A stretch of DNA of 40,026 nucleotides, taken from positions 64,001 through 104,026 of the forward strand of contig WRNE01000002.1 in NCBI GenBank assembly GCA_009776725.1, given 5' to 3'. A program made the position numbers and the translations under genes. Positions 33,241 through 40,026 of this stretch are shown here, piece by piece (the first letter of the stretch is position 1; each line of letters opens with the position of its first letter). The notes below the pieces were generated by a model. It saw only the letters and a list, made by a program, of their open reading frames with translations, was not told the origin of the DNA and did no database searches. This DNA is from Coriobacteriia bacterium (GTDB lineage Bacteria > Actinomycetota > Coriobacteriia > Coriobacteriales > UBA8131).

Positions 33241-34440
33241 TTAGTATGTCAGCGTCAAGAGGTTAGTGGACTGGTCTTGCTTAATGATGAACCAGCTTCT
33301 TACTAGGTCGTTGATTTTCGATTCATTCGTAATATCGATCACAGTCTTGGAAACCATTTCCGGCTTGTCCCATGCTTGTGCAAAGGACTTTGCGATATTT
33401 TCAACCATCTCATTGGAAGTCGGGAACTCGATCTTGAACAAATCGTTGATCTCAATGTTTGGTATGTAAGGTATGTAAGAGACATATCTGTTGTTAATGA
33501 TTACCAGTTGGCCAGTAATGGCATAATTGGCGATCTTTACTTCGATAGAGCCTTCGCAGCCTGGATTGTCACAATAAATCCTATTCAGTTCTTTTAGTGC
33601 AGTCTCGGTAAAGCTTGGCTGGCCTGCATTGTCTTTGCAGAAGACTTTGGAGAAAGTCGTTGTGCCATTGAAAATCTCAAGGCTGGGATCGTTGACCATC
33701 ACACGTATACGTGCTCCTCTAGCAAACGCCTGAGCCAAAAGGTCTGCGTTTTTTTGAATAACATTGGCACCCGAATTGCATGCGATATCAATGTTTTCGT
33801 ACGGCTCGTCCAAGTGTACGATGTGACTGTCTGCTGGCGTGATGATATTCCCAGTATTATTCTCAAGCTCGGACGGGATACCGTTAAAGCCGTTTTGCAT
33901 TTTGCTCATCTGGTTTAGCAGTTCTTTGTTTAGCTCGGAGTCGAATTTTAGCAATAACTCGTCTCCTGTCGTGTAAGTACCATAAATCTGCTTGAGTTCA
34001 TGACGGATTCTATGCTCAAGCTTTTTGACATCCATTAACGACTTGATCTCATTTTCGTTCACACTCAATGAAGGGACCATCACTTCCTTGAAATACACCA
34101 GTATCGAAATGTGTTTCTCCTTATTATCAGGCTCAGATAACAGTCTTATAGCTTCTTCGAACTCTTCCATAGTATGGTTTCCGACTCTCGAGCCAAAAAG
34201 AAAAACGATGATGTTGGATTCTGCCAGTATCTGATTGTATAGGGCTTGTTTGCCGTTGGCAGTATTGGACTCGTTTTCTGGCAAGTCAAAACGAATCGAC
34301 TCGTCCTCCCATCTTCTTGGGATTAATTGGATGCCGTATTTGCTGCTCTCAATGTTTCTGGAATGAATGAAATTTGTAATAGTCTCCCTATCTTCAGAAA
34401 CCTCGTTTGAAGATGCGATGAAGATCTGTATCTGCGACAT
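33241..34440 (-). CDS. TIR/DUF4062-like protein with PLD-like C-terminus
   Basis: A 399-residue protein. Residues 1-175 resemble the DUF4062/TIR-like fold: QIFIASSNEVSEDRETITNF at the start, then ESNIIVFLFGSRVGNHTMEE, with E92-E93 and E95-E96 near the position of the catalytic Glu of TIR NADases. The region from about 215 to 390 (ADLLAQAFARGARIRVMVND, then a beta-rich part with NNRYVSYIPYIP) resembles the PLD-like/DUF5919 sensor module found with such domains. Proteins of this kind occur in bacterial immune and signalling systems, but the role here is inferred. ATG at 34440 with GGGGAG upstream. It points against the flanking operons and its base composition is lower in G+C than the nitrogenase-like genes, a hint of separate acquisition. 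Confidence 0.6.
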   Translation of the reverse strand: MSQIQIFIASSNEVSEDRETITNFIHSRNIESSKYGIQLIPRRWEDESIRFDLPENESNTANGKQALYNQILAESNIIVFLFGSRVGNHTMEEFEEAIRLLSEPDNKEKHISILVYFKEVMVPSLSVNENEIKSLMDVKKLEHRIRHELKQIYGTYTTGDELLLKFDSELNKELLNQMSKMQNGFNGIPSELENNTGNIITPADSHIVHLDEPYENIDIACNSGANVIQKNADLLAQAFARGARIRVMVNDPSLEIFNGTTTFSKVFCKDNAGQPSFTETALKELNRIYCDNPGCEGSIEVKIANYAITGQLVIINNRYVSYIPYIPNIEINDLFKIEFPTSNEMVENIAKSFAQAWDKPEMVSKTVIDITNESKINDLVRSWFIIKQDQSTNLLTLTY

Positions 34441-34460
34441 GTTTACTCCCCTGACTGGTA

Positions 34461-34488
34461 GATTGGTTTTATAGTTGTAAAACCAATC
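34461..34488. promoter_or_regulatory. Perfect 11-bp inverted repeat before the TIR-like gene
   Basis: GATTGGTTTTA (34461-34471) and TAAAACCAATC (34478-34488) are exact reverse complements with a six-base loop. It lies 20 bases upstream of the TIR-like start, overlapping where its ribosomal loading region or promoter would be. It could be an operator or an mRNA hairpin limiting translation. Confidence 0.5.
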
Positions 34489-34492
34489 GAAC

Positions 34493-34512
34493 TATTCCAA
34501 TTGATTGGAATA
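34493..34512. promoter_or_regulatory. Second dyad, operator-like, before the TIR-like gene
   Basis: TATTCCAAT and ATTGGAATA form nine-base arms around TG, a compact operator-like dyad. Its half-site ATTGG recurs in the neighbouring 11-bp repeat, and a related TATTCCAAAG lies at 34572-34581. One regulator may bind several of these sites between the TIR-like gene and the ABC operon. Confidence 0.45.
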
Positions 34513-34583
34513 TTATCACAGCGTCATATTTGTATGATATCTACGTTTCATATGAGGTGCATTTGGTGAAGTATTCCAAAGCA

Positions 34584-34612
34584 TTGTTAATTCGTCTGTC
34601 TTTCATTAAAAT
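34584..34612 (+). promoter_or_regulatory. Promoter for the amino acid ABC transporter
   Basis: TTGTTA (34584-34589), a 17-base spacer and TAAAAT (34607-34612) form a plausible sigma-A promoter. It leaves a leader of about 210 bases to the ATPase start. That leader contains GGAGG at 34637-34641 with no convincing reading frame after it, and a small hairpin CCTGT-TTAT-ACAGG (34722-34735). No known riboswitch was recognised. Confidence 0.45.
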
Positions 34613-34830
34613 ATGGCATTAAATCTAAATTACAGGAGGAAGAGTCTGCCTAAGACAAATTCTGTCTGTTTGATTAATAACATGAAAGCTGAGTGCTTAA
34701 TGAATAAAGCAGTCCAATATACCTGTTTATACAGGCGTTGATACCCAGCTGTTGCAAGCTGTGGTTGTTGGCTCTTTGTTGGCAAGGTCAAGAACGCGTA
34801 AACGATTTTTGGGAGCTGGTGGGCTTAGAC

Positions 34831-35556
34831 ATGATAAGGCTTGAGAATGTTTCAAAATCCTTTGGTACACATGAGGTGCTAAAAGATATCACCCTAAGTA
34901 TCGAAGAGGGAGAAAAGCTTGTCATCATCGGGCCAAGCGGTTCAGGTAAAAGCACAATGATACGCTGCATGAATTTCCTCGAAGAGCCCACTTCTGGCCA
35001 AGTTATTATCAATGGGCAGGTGATGAGCAAGAAACAAAGGGCACACATAAACAGGGCAAATTCATCTATGGTCTTTCAACAGTTCAACCTCTACCCCCAT
35101 CTAACCGTTCTAGAGAACTTGACCATTGCGCCCATCCGGCTGAAGCATGTGAAAAAACAAGATGCCGAAGAAGCAGCAATGGTTTACCTCAAACGCGTTG
35201 GCTTGGAAGAGAAAGCCTCTGTATACCCCTCTACCCTGTCAGGCGGACAGCAACAACGTGTCGCCATTGCCCGTGCTTTGACCATGAATAACAAGATTAT
35301 TTTCTTTGACGAGCCTACCTCCTCTCTTGACCCTGAAATGATTCAAGGCGTTCTCGATGTCATGGTGGAGCTGTCAAAGGAAAACAACTTGACCATGGTT
35401 GTTGTGACACATGAGATGGGCTTTGCCCGAAAAGTCGCTGACCGGATAGTTTTTTTGGACGAAGGGATCCTCCTGGAAGAAGGCACTCCGGAGCATTTCT
35501 TCACTAACCCTCGGCATGAACGGCTTAAGCTGTTTCTTAGCAAAATCATTCGTTAG
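34831..35556 (+). CDS. Polar amino acid ABC transporter, ATP-binding protein
   Basis: GlnQ-type ATPase that powers the neighbouring permeases. Walker A GPSGSGKST (34-42), the Q-loop VFQQFNLYPH, signature LSGGQQQR (136-143), Walker B IIFFDEPTSSLDPEM and the switch His in VVTHEMGFARK are complete. The frame is open from 34738, but ATG at 34831 gives the family start MIRLENVSKSFG and 241 residues, with GGTGGG seven bases upstream. It is first of four genes of one transporter. Confidence 0.95.
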   Translation: MIRLENVSKSFGTHEVLKDITLSIEEGEKLVIIGPSGSGKSTMIRCMNFLEEPTSGQVIINGQVMSKKQRAHINRANSSMVFQQFNLYPHLTVLENLTIAPIRLKHVKKQDAEEAAMVYLKRVGLEEKASVYPSTLSGGQQQRVAIARALTMNNKIIFFDEPTSSLDPEMIQGVLDVMVELSKENNLTMVVVTHEMGFARKVADRIVFLDEGILLEEGTPEHFFTNPRHERLKLFLSKIIR

Positions 35557-35595
35557 AAAAAAAGGAGAAGGAAAGAAAGGAAGTGAAAGTCAATT

Positions 35596-36441
35596 ATGAG
35601 GTTAAAGAAGACACAAACGATTGCACTGCTTTTATTATTGGTTTTTTCGATGGCCCTTCCAGTAGCTGGCTGCGGAACCTCTAGCAATGACGATGAGGAG
35701 GTTACAAAAGGGACACTGAAAGTCGGAGTGAAAAGCGATGTCATCGGGTTTGGATTCAGGGATCCAGCCACAAACGAATACACTGGAATGGAGATCGAGC
35801 TTGCCAATATGATCGCTGATAAGCTTGGTTATGACAGTGTCGAGTTCACAGCGGTTACCGCCGCTACGAGGACCGAGCTCCTTGACTCTGGAGACTTGGA
35901 TTGCGTGCTGGCAACATTCACAATCACTGAAGAAAGAAAGAATAATTGGGATTTTTCGACTGCTTACTACACTGACGCAGTAACGGTTCTAGTGGAGAAC
36001 GCAAGCGGTATAAAGAACCTATCGGACCTAGTGGGCAAGAAGATTGGTGTATCAACAGGATCCACCTCAGCATTTGCACTCGCCAACGCAATGGCGAAAG
36101 AAGGACTTTTCCCAGACTATGAAATACCTGCCTCCTCGGCAGACTTCGACATTTCCTCCTTCTCGCAGGCTGGTGTGACTTTTGAGCAGTTCGGCGACTA
36201 TCCGGCTATTTCCAATGCCCTGGCTGCCGGCACCGTTGATGCTTTTTGTGTCGATAAGTCGATTCTTGCGTTTTATATGACTGATTCACGCTCATATATC
36301 GAAGAGTCATTCTCGCCCCAACAATATGGTGTAGCAACCAGAAAAGGCTCTGACCTTTCAGCGGACATCGATTCGTTGATCGTGAGCTGGTTAAACGACG
36401 GCACCATCGATGCTTTAGTCAAGAAATACGGTTTGGACTAG
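35596..36441 (+). CDS. Amino acid ABC transporter, substrate-binding lipoprotein
   Basis: A family 3 extracellular solute-binding protein of 281 residues. A lipoprotein signal (MRLKKTQTIALLLLLVFSMA) ends in PVAG-C with Cys26 as the lipid anchor, as expected in a single-membrane cell. The mature part matches the glutamate/aspartate/glutamine group: GTLKVGVKSDVIGFGFRDPA, MEIELANMIADKLGYDSVEF, CVLATFTITEERKNNWDFST, VGKKIGVSTGSTSAFAL. The ligand is probably an acidic or amide amino acid; it cannot be fixed from sequence. ATG at 35596 in a purine-rich leader. Confidence 0.94.
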   Translation: MRLKKTQTIALLLLLVFSMALPVAGCGTSSNDDEEVTKGTLKVGVKSDVIGFGFRDPATNEYTGMEIELANMIADKLGYDSVEFTAVTAATRTELLDSGDLDCVLATFTITEERKNNWDFSTAYYTDAVTVLVENASGIKNLSDLVGKKIGVSTGSTSAFALANAMAKEGLFPDYEIPASSADFDISSFSQAGVTFEQFGDYPAISNALAAGTVDAFCVDKSILAFYMTDSRSYIEESFSPQQYGVATRKGSDLSADIDSLIVSWLNDGTIDALVKKYGLD

Positions 36442-36558
36442 TAGTGGCTCTTGCATGTGTTTTGCTTTAGGCAGGCATTGTACCCAGTCATTAACAGTTA
36501 TGATTTTTAAGTATTTGGCAAAAGCACGGCACACTTAAACCCTAGGCGGTGACAGTAC

Positions 36559-37251
36559 TTGTTAGACCGTAACAAATGGTTACTGGTATGGACGCACAGA
36601 CAGGCTTTTCTGGATGGGATAGCCTCCACTCTGGTCATGGCTTTCTTTGCCTTGGTTTTAGCCCTCACGATCGGAGTGTTGTTCGGGCTGTTATCGACAT
36701 CAGGCAAGAAAAGCTTGAGTGTCATCTCCCGGGTCTATGTTGAGTTTATGCAAAACACTCCTGTCATGTTGCAAGCGATGTTTCTTTTCTACGCTGTGAC
36801 GTTCTCAGGCGTCAGGGGCTTTACGCCTTTGTTCTGTGGGATCGTGACATTAGGCATCTACCATGGCGCCTATATGGCAGAGGTTTTTCGTGCAGGCATT
36901 CAGTCCATACCCTTCGGACAGTCCGATGCTGCCTATTCACAGGGCTTTACGCATGTGTCAGGGATGCTTTATATCATCTTGCCGCAAACCATCAAGATCA
37001 TATTGCCTCCTATGGTAAACCAGGTGGTAAACCTGATCAAAAACACCTCCTGCATGTTCTTGGTGGGTGGAGCTGTTGACTTGATTTCTAGAACCAACGC
37101 CTTCGCTGTCGGCGAGGGCACTGGAGCGGCTGCGGGACAGGCTTATATTGTTAGCGGCATCATATTCTTTATGATCTGCTTTCCCCTGTCTTCGCTTGCC
37201 GCTCGCTGGGAGAACCGTCTAAAGACGCGCGACGTGGCACCAACGACTTGA
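36559..37251 (+). CDS. Amino acid ABC transporter, permease
   Basis: His/Glu/Gln/Arg-family (HisM type) membrane protein of 230 residues with about five hydrophobic segments. The EAA loop is visible (AGIQSIPFGQSDAAYSQGFT, then LPQTIKIILPPMVNQ). FMQNTPVMLQAMFLFY near residue 70 is the family NTP motif. The start is TTG at 36559 with AGGCGG about nine bases upstream; the preceding in-frame codon is a stop, and the next ATG would remove the first membrane segment. A 117-base gap separates it from the binding protein. Confidence 0.92.
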   Translation: MLDRNKWLLVWTHRQAFLDGIASTLVMAFFALVLALTIGVLFGLLSTSGKKSLSVISRVYVEFMQNTPVMLQAMFLFYAVTFSGVRGFTPLFCGIVTLGIYHGAYMAEVFRAGIQSIPFGQSDAAYSQGFTHVSGMLYIILPQTIKIILPPMVNQVVNLIKNTSCMFLVGGAVDLISRTNAFAVGEGTGAAAGQAYIVSGIIFFMICFPLSSLAARWENRLKTRDVAPTT

Positions 37252-37267
37252 GCGGAGCTGGTTAAAA

Positions 37268-38017
37268 ATGGACGAGCTGCACGGAAGCCTGCAGATGATC
37301 ACAAATGAAAACGTGTTCATCTACCTCATAAAAGGTCTGGGGTTTTCGCTTGCAATAGCGTTCTTTGCAGTAGTCTTCGGCATTGTCATTGGCACTTTTT
37401 TAGCTGTCATGAGGAATTATTGTACCGAAGGGCCGATCGTCGTCTTGAAATGGGTCTCGACGGCCTATGTGGAGGTGTTCAGGAACACCCCGCTCATGCT
37501 CTGGCTGTTCATTGGCTTGGTGTTCTTTCCGTCCATCGAGGTCTCGATCTCCTTTGCCAAGTTCTTTGGACTCTCGCGCACAGAAATGGCCGTGCTGTTC
37601 AAAGCGATTCTTGCCTTGGTCCTCTTCACCTCTTCGGTTATCGCCGAAATCGTCCGCGGCGGGCTGAACTCGATCAGCAAAGGCCAGTTCGAAGCTGCCT
37701 ACTCACAAGGATTTGGGACTGCCATGACCCTTGTGTTGATCGTCTTGCCCCAGACGTTTAAGAATATCGTCCCCACCCTGCTCAGCCAGATTATTACAAC
37801 TATCAAAGATACCTCATATATTGCTAATATCGCAATTGCCGAATTGATGGGCAGGACGTTTAAGATGATCCAAAGCGCTACCCTGTATACCGGCTTTTCC
37901 ACCCAGAACATGTCGGACGTATTCGTGCTTTGCGGCTTTGCCTGCATCCTCTATTTTGCCATCAATTTCACCCTCTCTTGTATTGTTCGCAAAATCCAGC
38001 CCTCATATTCGACATAA
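37268..38017 (+). CDS. Amino acid ABC transporter, permease
   Basis: Second permease, 249 residues, forming a heterodimer with the preceding one. It has VFRNTPLMLWLFIGLVFFP, the EAA loop (GGLNSISKGQFEAAYSQGFG, then LPQTFKNIVPTLLSQIITTI) and a basic C-terminal tail. ATG at 37268 with GGAG upstream, 16 bases after the first permease. It ends the transporter operon, facing the terminator region shared with the surface protein gene. Confidence 0.94.
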   Translation: MDELHGSLQMITNENVFIYLIKGLGFSLAIAFFAVVFGIVIGTFLAVMRNYCTEGPIVVLKWVSTAYVEVFRNTPLMLWLFIGLVFFPSIEVSISFAKFFGLSRTEMAVLFKAILALVLFTSSVIAEIVRGGLNSISKGQFEAAYSQGFGTAMTLVLIVLPQTFKNIVPTLLSQIITTIKDTSYIANIAIAELMGRTFKMIQSATLYTGFSTQNMSDVFVLCGFACILYFAINFTLSCIVRKIQPSYST

Positions 38018-38152
38018 GGTACCCGTCTTTCATTAGTGAGCGACGCAAAGCTATTAACCTCCAAGGCGATAACACTGCCTTTTGATCCAGGTGTTTTATC
38101 TGGAGAAGTCCGCGCTTTTTTTATAGGCAATTATCTGCTTATTGCTAAGGAA

Positions 38153-38175
38153 AGGGCTGGTCAAAGACCAGCCCT
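38153..38175. terminator. Bidirectional-type terminator hairpin
   Basis: AGGGCTGGTC-AAA-GACCAGCCCT is a perfect ten-base-pair stem with a three-base loop, between convergent genes. On the minus strand it follows the surface-protein stop by 28 bases and is followed by TTTCCTTAG. A further weak hairpin, AAGGC...GCCTT with T after it (38063-38083), and an eight-T run at 38115-38122, may end the ABC operon. Confidence 0.7.
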
Positions 38176-38202
38176 ATGCATTTGTTGAAGAGATTTAAGC
38201 TA

Positions 38203-39837
38203 TTAGTCGGTGCTCCGCGTCTGGCGTCTACGCACAATTAGCGTACCCAAGCCTAGCAAGGCTACAGACAATGCCAGCGCACCGCCAACAATGCCCCTGA
38301 GGTCGCCTGTCGGCACACCGTTATTGCCGGGCTCTCCTTGTGGCAGGCTAAAGTTTGCTGTGACTATGGTTTCTTCTGGAGTCCTGTAGTCAACCGTAAC
38401 GATAAATGCCCAAAGGATTTCAGGGTCATTATTGTCAGGCTCTGTTGAGAAGAAGGCCTCGTCCTCATAGTCCCAGGACAGGAAGTCTGCCCCTGAGGCG
38501 GCAAAAGGCACAAAAGCAAACCAATAGCCGTCGCTGCCGGCCTCTTTCTCGAAATAGACGATATAGGCATTCCCATCGCCAACCGATGCCGCTTTGACAG
38601 TCAGAGTATCCGAGAGGACCACCGAAACCAACAGGTTGTTTATTGACCTAACGATTGCCAGATTGGGACAATTAGAGATATCGATCGAGCTGATTTGGTT
38701 GTCACTGCAGTCAAAGAACCTCAAAGCGTTTGGCAAGGGCAATGGCTGCGCTGTTAGAAGGTTATCTGAAATATTGAGGCTCTCGATGCCTGAGGGCAAA
38801 GGAACCGGGATTCCTGTCAATTCATTGGAACTGCAGTCTAGGTAGACCAAGCCGCCAGGCAGTGGGTCTTGTATCCCCGCTAGAATATTGTTACTGCAGT
38901 CTAGGTAAGTCAGTGTTCCGGGCAAGGTCGGCAAACCTGGCAGATCATTGCCGGAGCATATCAAAGTGTCAAGATAGCCAGGCAACACCGGTAGGCCGGT
39001 CAACGAGTTGCCGCCACAGTCCAAGAACGTAATATCATCAGTCAGCGTCGGCAGATCGGTAAGGCTGTTGCTGTTGCAGTTCAAGACATTTAAAGACCCT
39101 GGTAGTGTCGGCAACGCTGTCAGAAGGTTGTCGTTACATTCCAGCAAGGTCAGGCTCGGCAAGGTCGGCAAGGTTGCCAGCTGGTTGTTTGCACATAAGA
39201 GCTTGTCTAAAGTGGTCGGCAGGCCCGGCAGCGCTGTCAGTAGGTTGTTGCCACAGCTTAACTCGATCAAGCCTCCCGGTAATACCGTCAAAGCCGGTAA
39301 CTGGTTGCTCGCACAGTACAAGTACTGTAGGCCGCCCGGTAGAGGAGGCAGACCCGTTAACATGTTGTCCTCGACATCCAATAGCAGCAAGGTGCTGGGT
39401 ATGTCGGTCAGTGCGACCAATTGGTTGTTGGCACATGTGAACCTGAGCAGGCCTCCTGGAAGGTCTGGCAGAGCAGTCAGGTTGTTTTGGCTGCAATACA
39501 GATTCACTAGGTCGCCAGGCAGGTTATTGAGGGCTGTCAATCCTAGACCATTAAGCGATAGCTCGTGGATGCGATACGGGTAATCATCCCCACTCCCGTC
39601 AGCCCAATGGATATACGCATCCCAGCTACTTGGTTGGTTGGGCTCGTCATCGTTCCACTTCGCCCAGCTTAGACTGTTGTCGTCGATCAGATTGTTGACA
39701 AAGGCGATATCACCAAGGTTGTAGTCGTTTAATCCCGGAGGATCGGCAAAAGCCGTGCTTGGCAATATCGCCAAGGCACTTAATATCAGGCCAATAGTTA
39801 AAATAAGCGACAGTGACTTTTTTCTCTTTATCCCCAT
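38203..39837 (-). CDS. Secreted/surface leucine-rich repeat protein
   Basis: A 544-residue protein with a signal peptide (about 1-31, ending AFA-DP) and, from residue 102 to about 383, 14 tandem leucine-rich repeats. Ten repeats have 20 residues, one has 19 and three have 21, with a pattern like LPxLPGxLxxLxCxxNxLTx. This LPxLP pattern matches the YopM/IpaH-type repeat class, but with Cys at a fixed position. A beta-rich region (390-490) and a C-terminal membrane segment with RRRQTRS follow, giving a membrane-anchored surface protein; no LPxTG motif was seen. ATG at 39837 with GGAGG upstream. Binding partner unknown. Confidence 0.85.
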   Translation of the reverse strand: MGIKRKKSLSLILTIGLILSALAILPSTAFADPPGLNDYNLGDIAFVNNLIDDNSLSWAKWNDDEPNQPSSWDAYIHWADGSGDDYPYRIHELSLNGLGLTALNNLPGDLVNLYCSQNNLTALPDLPGGLLRFTCANNQLVALTDIPSTLLLLDVEDNMLTGLPPLPGGLQYLYCASNQLPALTVLPGGLIELSCGNNLLTALPGLPTTLDKLLCANNQLATLPTLPSLTLLECNDNLLTALPTLPGSLNVLNCNSNSLTDLPTLTDDITFLDCGGNSLTGLPVLPGYLDTLICSGNDLPGLPTLPGTLTYLDCSNNILAGIQDPLPGGLVYLDCSSNELTGIPVPLPSGIESLNISDNLLTAQPLPLPNALRFFDCSDNQISSIDISNCPNLAIVRSINNLLVSVVLSDTLTVKAASVGDGNAYIVYFEKEAGSDGYWFAFVPFAASGADFLSWDYEDEAFFSTEPDNNDPEILWAFIVTVDYRTPEETIVTANFSLPQGEPGNNGVPTGDLRGIVGGALALSVALLGLGTLIVRRRQTRSTD

Positions 39838-39885
39838 CTTTGCCTCCTTTTATGCCCCATACAAATAACAGAGAATACAGATCAC

Positions 39886-39910
39886 GGACTACTGTCCATC
39901 ATTGTAGTCC
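39886..39910. promoter_or_regulatory. Upstream region of the surface protein, with small dyad
   Basis: GGACTAC (39886-39892) and GTAGTCC (39904-39910) form a seven-base inverted repeat. GTCCATCA is also repeated directly at 13-base spacing (39894 and 39907). On the minus strand TTGAAT, 17 bases, CATACT may be a promoter. The rest of 39838-40026 is very A+T-rich and holds no recognised gene. Confidence 0.35.
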
Positions 39911-40026
39911 ATCAGTATGCATCATGTTCTAGATGAATTCAAGATGAGTATGCTATATATATTTTATATGATTCTATTTATACCTATTTAATACTATTTT
40001 CCTTTTCGGGAGTATTAAGCTTCAAG

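Noticed and set aside
38811..39532. CRISPR-like periodic DNA
   Set aside because: The roughly 60-base periodicity comes from the 20-residue coding repeats of the leucine-rich-repeat protein.

Overview
The window is one contiguous piece of a chromosome of an anaerobic, Gram-positive-type bacterium of moderate G+C. A Coriobacteriia-like actinobacterium is my best guess. The grounds are a zinc-ribbon S14, a four-cysteine adenylate kinase, SpoVS and VanW-type proteins, an extracytoplasmic lipoprotein transporter, a murI-rph-rdgB block and a Rrf2 regulator. The assignment is an inference from gene content, not a database match. No rRNA, tRNA or CRISPR array was seen.

Region 1 (88-6642, minus strand) holds housekeeping genes: a Sir2 deacylase, miaA and miaB (tRNA A37 modification), a SpoVS-family protein, a large VanW-type envelope protein and pgsA (phosphatidylglycerol phosphate synthase). 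Region 2 (6836-22245, minus strand) is the str-S10-spc ribosomal supercluster. In transcription order it reads rpsL, rpsG, fusA, rpsJ, rplC, rplD, rplW, rplB, rpsS, rplV, rpsC, rplP, rpmC, rpsQ, rplN, rplX, rplE, rpsN, rpsH, rplF, rplR, rpsE, rpmD, rplO, secY, adk, map. It starts at a strong promoter before rpsL. It lacks tuf after fusA and lacks the usual infA-rpmJ-rpsM-rpsK-rpsD-rpoA-rplQ tail. Non-ATG starts are common here and were placed using Shine-Dalgarno sites and overlaps. S12 carries Arg at position 88, where Lys is usual. L16 and L29 carry unusual acidic tails.

Region 3 (22486-28839, minus strand) holds a Rrf2 regulator with three cysteines, an unusual protein that looks like an AAA+ fold with a broken P-loop, a fused RdgB/HAD phosphatase, rph, murI and efp. 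Region 4 (28840-29721) is 880 bases without a convincing gene. It contains several dyads, a 150-bp MITE-like element with perfect 23-bp terminal inverted repeats, and a promoter reading into the next operon.

Region 5 (29722-33144, plus strand) is the most interesting part: a tightly overlapping three-gene operon for a nitrogenase-like enzyme (NifH-like, NifD-like and NifK-like). The NifH-like protein keeps its P-loop and both cluster cysteines. The NifD-like protein keeps three P-cluster-type cysteines but lacks the two FeMo-cofactor ligands. The NifK-like protein keeps one cysteine of three. That 3+1 pattern resembles the single [4Fe-4S] cluster of the dark protochlorophyllide and chlorophyllide reductases more than nitrogenase. 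No nifB, nifE or nifN is nearby, so I predict a two-component ATP-driven reductase of unknown substrate.

Region 6 (33241-40026) holds a minus-strand TIR/DUF4062-like protein with a PLD-like C-terminus (possible defence or sensing role), a plus-strand four-gene polar amino acid ABC transporter, and a minus-strand leucine-rich-repeat surface protein.
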